Below are positions 6,301 through 11,842 of a stretch of DNA of 11,842 nt, piece by piece. The DNA is from Rodentolepis nana (lineage: Eukaryota > Platyhelminthes > Cestoda > Cyclophyllidea > Hymenolepididae). Both the position numbers and the translations under genes were made by a program. The stretch's first letter is position 1, and each line of letters starts with the position of its first letter. The notes under the pieces are model-generated. The model saw only the letters and a list, made by a program, of their open reading frames with translations, was not told where the DNA came from and ran no database searches. The stretch covers positions 1 through 11,842 of the forward strand of contig UZAE01001718.1 in assembly GCA_900617975.1 (NCBI GenBank), in the 5' to 3' direction.

Positions 6301-9116
6301 GCATCATTGGTAAATATCCGAGGAATATAGGACCTGGTGAAGAGAAGTATAACGGCATTCATCGAACAGAGACAAACTAAAACGCAATGGATTTTACAAT
6401 CTCCTGATTCTGAGCAAAGCAGTGGGTCTAAAGAAAGATAGCTACATACATATCGTGATAAGTGCAATCAAAGCTGTTGAAATTGGCCCCTCCGCTTTAT
6501 TCGCTCCGACAAATTGGCCAATTCGAATAGACGTAGAGACACAAAACCCAAGAGGAAACTACAGAATAAAAATGTCCGCCATTCAAATTCAAATGCCTTT
6601 ATAAAGAGGACCTATTATGTCAATGGACTTACAGTACAGAAGAGCATAGACTCAACATTGTTAAGAATAGTCTGAACAGCCAAATATTGTTCTCCACGAA
6701 TACCTATAAAATGATAGTATACACTTGGTTGGTGATATTTCCAAACTACTGAAATCATTATAAGTAGCTATAACACTAAACTCACCAGCAAGAATGCTAC
6801 CCGACTCACAGACCCACCACTCAAGACCCAGCATCATCATTCCAGGAATCGCTAGCTTGAACCAAGTGCCCCAATCGTGCCACAATTCAACATGAATAGC
6901 TACGAGATTTAAGTAAAGCTTCGGATATCAACAAACCGAGAAAGGTAAAGATAGATAAAGAACTGCTTACCGTCCCAGGTTTTCCTATATATCTTCGAAA
7001 TGTGAATGTAGACCACGATGACAATGAGTTGTGACAAAAATGCTATTGATTGGGATAGAGCAGATCCTCTGTATTTAAATAAAGCGAATAAATGATAACT
7101 ACATCTACACATGGAAAAAAATGTTAAAGAAAAACTTACACGAATCCATATTGAGTGTAGTGGTAGAAGAGATAGTGAGATCCAAAGTTGACGATATTGC
7201 CGACAATACTACCTACTAATGGTGGATAAACCTTATTCTGAAAAATAAAGGAGGTGTATTAAGGATTCAGTTCCATAGTTAATTACCTGATTAAAAGGGG
7301 CAGGCAAAATCTGGGCCGATTTACGAATTGGGAATGGGATGGGCAATAAATCCTTTCTTACTTTCAATCAATACTTTAAATCCTGCCCTCAAAACGGACA
7401 GGACTAAACATGCGCGCCTATTTTTACTTACGTCGAGTAAAGGTAAAACTTCTCCAATAGAATTCAAGCATGCTTATTTAAAGTGGGCTTTCTGTTATCT
7501 TTCTACAAATACAAAGCGAACTTTGAACGCTACAACGAGCATTGCACATACTTAATTAACCCCTATGGCCGAGTATAGAAAAAGTCCCATGTCTAACTTT
7601 TATAATTGAGGGATAAATCCGTAATAGCAATAAAAACTACAATATGGCAAACAGGGGTGTGCAATAAACTTACCTACACGTAATGCACCCCGGACAACGC
7701 ATACTCTTACGACAAACAAGTCAATAAACCGGCACTTGACTTTTGACTTCAAACTACCATGACCCGACAGTATGTCACATTCCACCACTTCTACAATACC
7801 CATCTTACCTTTTCTCTGCTTTGTGTCTGTCTGTCTCTTTTACATCTGTGACTCTCCTCTATTCCCCATCCCCTCTCGAAATTTCTCACTTTGGTGTTCC
7901 CCCCCCCCCTCTGTGAACCCCGAAGTCAGCTAAAGGGTTAATAATAACTGTCAAAACGCCTGCCATTTGAAATAAATATTACAAACTGTATATTTGTATC
8001 TGTTTAGGAAACTTTTAATTGGCTCCTCTAATAACGACAAGAAGTGGTCATTTTACATTGTCAGCGAGTTGCTAGTCGTGACTATTGAGGTTTGACTGAA
8101 CGTGAGAGTTGCGTTGGTAACGACAAGTCCTCAAGTCAAAAGCTTATTGTACCCTCAAGTTGGCGAATACCTAACCAAGGGTGATAAATAAGGATGCCGG
8201 TTGTTACAGTTTTGATTGATATAATCTCAGACCATGACGAATATGAGTCCAATAGGATAAGAAGTTCCCCCGATAGGTTCAGCAAGACCGAGGTCAATAG
8301 AAGACCAAGGACCTCTAGTCGCCAACATTTTGTGTACACTTTTGATACAGTTCCCTTGGAATGAAAAATAGGTTCATCAAGAACGATTTCATCGGGTAAT
8401 TTGCATTTACTACCTGCCAGTGCTAATCATTTAAGACAGTAAGCAAGTATGGATTTAGCCCAAATGTGGTTACAAGGCCCAAGACATTTTGTAGACTTGA
8501 TCTTAATGGACTATTCATAGGTCCAAGAGGGGAGTAAACGTACAACAGCATTCCTTATGTCCCTCCAGTTAGTATAGCTAGTTTGTTTTGCGATAAATCA
8601 GGCAGGATGTCGGCATCGCTTGGTGATTGAGCACGGAACGACTTGAGGCGGGTAAAATGCCGGAGTGCGTGAGACCCGTTACTTCAACACTTTAGTCTTC
8701 CAAAATATCAACCAATCTCAGAACCCAATAAAAACACTTATACGCCCAGGAGTTAGACTTTACTCCAAAACTATTCCAGGTAAATTGCTAATTTTATTCT
8801 CCAAAGGTAAAAAAATTATCCATTTAATCCAAAATAGCACATCCAAGAAAAAAAATTGTCTGAATTCCAACTTTGGCAAATGGGCAAAAAGAGCTTAAAA
8901 AGAAAACGAATAAAGGTATAAATTTTGCGCCATTGAGGATAATTATGATTTATGCTCAATAACTGATAACAAAAAAATGGGTTGCATTATTCTTCACTCA
9001 ATTTCAACCTTTATTCGTTCCAATTTAAAAGTAACGGAAATTCCATTACAATAACTTGCAAATGCACCTACCTGAGTTTGGATGTATTTTACTGCGATTT
9101 CATCAATCGTCAGAAT
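6301..9116 (-). CDS. MATE family multidrug/toxin extrusion transporter (SLC47-like), multi-exon, partial
   Basis: Seven minus-strand exons: 9116-9072, 7237-7140, 7068-6971, 6899-6786, 6703-6633, 6558-6450 and 6376-6301. All are bounded by AG/GT and their phases join without a shift (0, 2, 1, 1, 0, 1). Together they encode about 203 residues. In order these include VKYIQTQ-NKVYPPLVG (end of TM5 and the loop), FVGSALSQ, KTWD, LAIPGMMMLGLEWWVCE, LAVQTIL, FPLGFCVSTSIRIGQFVGANK and SYIPRIFTND. This series matches the eukaryotic MATE fold from late TM5 to about TM10, including the [A/S]IP..M...EWW..E signature whose two glutamates matter for transport in mammalian MATE1. Family members are integral membrane antiporters that export organic cations or other solutes in exchange for H+ or Na+. 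Typical length is about 450-570 residues, so roughly the N-terminal 40% is missing: those exons were not found up to the window edge. After 6301 a possible terminal exon (6247-6205; AVSMNYTMPRCTSE, stop) would cut off TM11-12. Five introns are 71-82 nt and one is 1,834 nt. Confidence 0.82.
7654..7968. repeat. Dispersed repeat, copy 1 (about 315 bp)
   Basis: It aligns almost colinearly with 11529-11842, with offsets of 3,875 bp at the start and 3,874 bp at the end, and most bases match by eye. Shared blocks include GGGGTG with a nearby CTTACCT, TTGACTT.TGACTTCAAACT, ACTACCATGACCC, GTGTCTGTCT, GAAGTCAGCTAAAGGG and CTGCCATTT. In this copy a short inverted repeat (GGGGTGTGCA ... TGCACCCC) marks the left edge, and an 11-base C run sits inside it (7899-7909). 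It has no coding capacity that I recognise. It could be a solo LTR, a MITE or a SINE-type element. Confidence 0.8.
7899..7909. repeat. Homopolymer C11 inside dispersed repeat copy 1
   Basis: Eleven consecutive C residues. The other copy has CCTCCTCCTC at the corresponding place, so the run probably arose by slippage within a pyrimidine tract. Its exact length is a likely place for sequencing error. Confidence 0.9.
8150..8325 (-). mobile_element. Relic of a Ty3/gypsy-type retrotransposon integrase core
   Basis: One minus-strand frame reads PWSSIDLGLAEPIGG, like the PW..IHIDFAGP start of Ty3/gypsy integrase cores, with the first catalytic Asp. A different minus-strand frame then continues LLILLDSYSSWSEIISIKTV, matching the conserved [VL]D[AS][YF]S.W.E....K segment, with TT following. 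The two are in different frames, so at least one frameshift has occurred. The later DNG and Glu parts of the DDE triad, reverse transcriptase and zinc-finger regions are not recognisable nearby. It sits inside the long intron of the MATE gene and is clearly non-functional. The + strand frame at 8194-8364 is its shadow. Confidence 0.6.
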
Positions 9117-11528
9117 CTACAAGGCAAATTGGAAACCAAATAACTTACATTATTATTTATTGAATAACTAGATCGCCAGTATCGCCTCTTATCTTAAAGA
9201 ATTTAAACAGAATTCATCCAGCTATCATGGAGTGGTTGAAACATTGCGAGCACTAGTAATCTGTTCCGACGCCATCTTCGATCGATCATAATCTCATTAT
9301 CCAAAAATAGTGCGAAATAATACAAACTTATATGTGTGAAGTGAGCGAAAGCAAGTAACTATAAACCAAATGATTCGAAGGAGAGGCACAGAAAAAAAGA
9401 AAGAGCAGCGTCAAAGTAACAAGAAGGTTCCCTTCATCGAACTGTTGGATTTTGATTGCCAAGTGCTCCCTAAATTAATATTTCATGTTACGAGATTTAA
9501 GTTCTGTGGTACGCAATTTCAGCAAATGCTTGGGTTGCAATGGGCAGCACTAATTGACTAGTTTTGTTCATGAGATTCCGCCTTTCACTTTAAGTAATCT
9601 TTTTCTTTGAGGTGGTATTCAGCGGCTTGTGGACTTAGAGTGGCAGAATACTTAAAGAGTGCAAACATTGATGCTGTAAAACTACCGTGAATATTGTATC
9701 TATTATCCTCTCAGGACACTTGTCATGTTATCTTAGTCTTCTACTTCCTGAGCAATTGTTGTCAATCTGATTTGACCATAGATAAGCTGCCTTCCTTGCA
9801 TTTACTTTCCGGCGTATCCATTTTCTCTCATACATCAATGCCATTTATAACCGGCTTGGTTTGACAAAATTCATAGAACCCTGAACAGATAATACCTTCA
9901 TCAAAGGCGTTAGCGACTAATAACCTATCTTCAAATTTGATTTAGAATAGTTGCAGTCCAAATAAATTTCCAATAAATCGATGACTAAAAATAGGGATCT
10001 GGTAACTTAATTGCTTAACTATATCCAATCAAGATTGTGAAGGTTAAAGTTTCTCTGCCTAATAAGAACTTCGTAGACTGAAATTAAATAATTAAACTGT
10101 AAAGGAAATAAGAAAAATTAACGATTTGTGAGGTTAAAACGAGACATCAATTGGTCACAAAGAAGTAGCTTTGTTCACAATATCATTTTTAGTTGTAGTA
10201 TCAATCTTGAATGAACTTTCAAGAGTTCCGTTAAATCAGACAATATCTTAGCTAGTAAAAAATTTCTGCTCTTGTCTGTTAGAATAGACCGTTTCAATAA
10301 ATATGGCATGACTAATCAATCAATTTAACTAGTTGGTCAATTTAACATGATTAGTGTCAAAATCAACAACTGCTCAAGAAATTTGACCCAAATAAAATCT
10401 TTTCCATGTTCCAGACATTAGTCTTTATCTTAACTCCATAATTCACTCCATTCCTACTGGACAGTTTTATCCTTGTCAATGCTGTTCTCTTCATCTCAAA
10501 TTAAACTCGAGAATTTCGAGACAATGAACCAAAAGCCAAGTGATTGTTTTTTTAACTCTTGACCCTTCAACGCCATTTTGACCTTACGATCCTCTTTCCA
10601 AATAAGCTCCATTGGCACTAGACTCCTAACGGAAATTGATATTACCGTCTGAAACAATACGTGTCTAAAGTCTTCGCCTGATACCACCAAAACACAACAT
10701 CGGCGACACCAGTTTGCTGTGACACGCGTGAGTGCTGTTGGATGAATTTTTAAGAAAATAATTCGAGCGTTAAAGGGTTAATTGCTAATTTTGTTCGCAG
10801 ATGAGGATTCAATGAGGTGATTTTACTCAAGACACTATGGTTAAAAATCAGGTTAACCCATTTTACGCTCTACTGCACACACCTTTACCTCCCTTGTCTC
10901 GGTTGACTTTCCCTCTCTCTCCCCCTCTCTCTATAGGCTAAATATCTTTCAGATACTTAAGGTACGTTTAAACGTCCTTGAATGACTCATCCACCCACTC
11001 AAGGGTTTATGAATGCGTGCTAAAATCATGCGGGCTATCCACGCCATACTCAAATTTGGAGAAAATAATGCACTTAGGTGAAAAGGCCAATTCACATACA
11101 ATTAAAGCTAATTAACCTGTCGATTAGACTAGAATTCCCACAAAATCCATGACGAAGAAATGCAAAACTCTAACTTTGGAAAGGTAAATAATCATCATTA
11201 AATGGATATCGTACAGCTGGATCCAAAAATCGCATAAAGCCCCCTTGATACCCTTTCGATGCGGAAGAGGCAAACACAGATCCTCGCAGTTTTTTTTCCA
11301 ATTGGCCATTGAACCCTATATTAATCAAACAGTATTTAAATTTATTCCTGGTGTAATCCTCGAAAGTGGAACCATGCGCCATTCGTAAGCATGCTGCTCC
11401 AAATTGAATGTCTCCATGGCCTTAAAAGGGGGCGATAGAATGAGTCATAAAGGAAACATTTGTCTCACAAGTAAAAGGACAGCATTCTGTATTTCGTAGG
11501 TAGATGTGAGATTTTATATATCAATCAA
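9117..11528. other. Region with no recognised gene; expected to hold 5' MATE exons if they lie in the window
   Basis: I looked on the minus strand for the missing N-terminal MATE motifs (the QA[FY]GA motif of TM2-3, the LN...I....Q.P.V loop of TM3-4) and found no convincing match. A hydrophobic minus-strand stretch around 9360-9460 (NLLVTLTLLFLFFCASP) follows a plausible acceptor but lacks family-specific residues. Other frames (9370-9561 +, 10496-10690 -, 11124-11309 - and 11170-11382 -) show no domain I can name. A CT-rich tract lies at 10911-10932. Confidence 0.5.
10911..10932. repeat. CT-rich simple sequence
   Basis: The tract reads CCCTCTCTCTCCCCCTCTCT followed by CT. It is a short imperfect pyrimidine repeat like those at 2813 and 5957. 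Confidence 0.8.
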
Positions 11529-11842
11529 GGGGTGCGCGATAGACTTACCTCCAAGTGGTACACCCTGGGGGGCAACGTATACTCATACGGCAAAAAAGTC
11601 TATTAACCGGCAGTTGACTTCTGACTTCAAACTACCATGACCCTACTGTATCCCATATTCTACCACCGCCACAGTAATCATTTTACCTTTTCTAAGCCTC
11701 TGTGTCTGTCTCTTCTACAACTGTAAACCACTCTTCTGTTCCCCACCCATCGACTTTCTGTCACTTTGATGTTCCTCCTCCTCTCTGTGAAGCCCGAAGT
11801 CAGCTAAAGGGCTAATGATAACTATCAAAACACCTGCCATTT
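11529..11842. repeat. Dispersed repeat, copy 2 (runs off the window)
   Basis: Same orientation as copy 1 and colinear with it over about 314 bp with scattered substitutions and few indels. Conserved blocks include ACTACCATGACCC, GTGTCTGTCTCTT and CTGCCATTT. The left edge retains GGGGTG but the partner arm is less complementary than in copy 1. The right edge is not visible because the window ends in the shared block, so the full length of the element is unknown. Confidence 0.8.

Larger units (their letters stand above)
7238..9071 (-). other. Large intron of the MATE gene, with transposon debris
   Basis: It runs from the donor GTAGGT just after the exon ending at 9072 to the acceptor TTTTTCAG before 7237, and is phase 0 on both sides. 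At 1,834 nt it is more than twenty times longer than the other five introns. It contains one copy of the dispersed repeat (7654-7968), a decayed integrase fragment (about 8150-8325) and AT-rich filler. The interval 8365-9070 has a 77-codon + strand frame at 8665-8898 with no recognisable domain, which I do not consider a gene. Confidence 0.6.

Noticed and set aside
7287..7480. Minus-strand segments SIGEVLPLLD (donor after 7434) and QILPAPFNQ (donor after 7287) as extra MATE exons just before the NKVYPP exon
   Set aside because: They sit in plausible order, but the first lacks a clean acceptor and the second lacks the K[YF][LI]Q.Q motif that must precede this position. The exon at 9072-9116 (VKYIQTQ, phase 0) fits far better.
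8194..8364. 56-codon + strand ORF starting MPVVTVLIDIISDHDEY
   Set aside because: It is antisense to the recognisable integrase relic, and its sequence is the shadow of that segment.
9360..9460. Hydrophobic minus-strand frame (NLLVTLTLLFLFFCASP) as a MATE TM3 exon
   Set aside because: It is hydrophobic and follows a plausible acceptor, but it has no MATE-specific residues and no convincing donor. T-rich DNA easily encodes such runs.
9489..9570. Minus-strand SQLVLPIATQAFAEIAYHRT as a MATE TM1 or TM2 exon
   Set aside because: It is suggestive (LPI, QAF), but the spacing to other family residues is wrong, a stop follows immediately and no good donor is present.
11124..11382. Two overlapping minus-strand frames of 61 and 70 codons
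   Set aside because: They lie in different frames over the same DNA and neither shows a recognisable domain or splice context. Possibly old transposon debris, but unsupported.

Overview
The window is eukaryotic nuclear DNA, most likely from an invertebrate animal. It is AT-rich, carries CT and CA/GT microsatellites, has a metazoan AATAAA polyadenylation signal, and contains a gene split by several introns of only 71-82 nt. I cannot name the species, and no prokaryotic operon features are present.

Left part (1-2646, + strand): the 3' portion of a very cysteine- and proline-rich repeat protein. The reading frame is open from base 1, so the start lies upstream. About twelve copies of a module run in tandem. 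Each has a short amphipathic core (consensus DIK[DE]CMLKV..FLTCK) followed by a Cys-Glu-Pro linker built from five-residue blocks. Unit lengths differ in steps of 15 bp. The last two units are divergent, and a Lys/Arg/Ser/Thr-rich basic tail follows them. An AATAAA lies 26 nt after the stop.

Middle left (2646-5956): mostly unrecognised AT-rich DNA with microsatellites. The exception is a small decayed paralogue of the first gene at 4627-5008, on the same strand and with a TATA box. Its first module is intact and its second is broken by frameshifts and stops.

Middle right (about 5980-9116, minus strand): a multi-exon gene that long-ORF searching misses. Seven short exons with GT-AG borders and fully compatible phases spell about 203 residues of a MATE (SLC47-type) multidrug and toxin extrusion transporter, from the end of TM5 to about TM10. 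The 5' exons were not found, and the 3' end is uncertain. Its one large intron (7238-9071) holds one copy of a roughly 315-bp dispersed repeat and a decayed Ty3/gypsy-like integrase fragment.

Right part (9117-11842): no gene recognised. The last 314 bases are a second, diverged copy of the dispersed repeat in the same orientation, running off the window. The two genes show no sign of working together. The left locus looks like a local family of fast-evolving structural Cys-rich proteins, and the right locus is a conserved membrane transporter with transposon debris.
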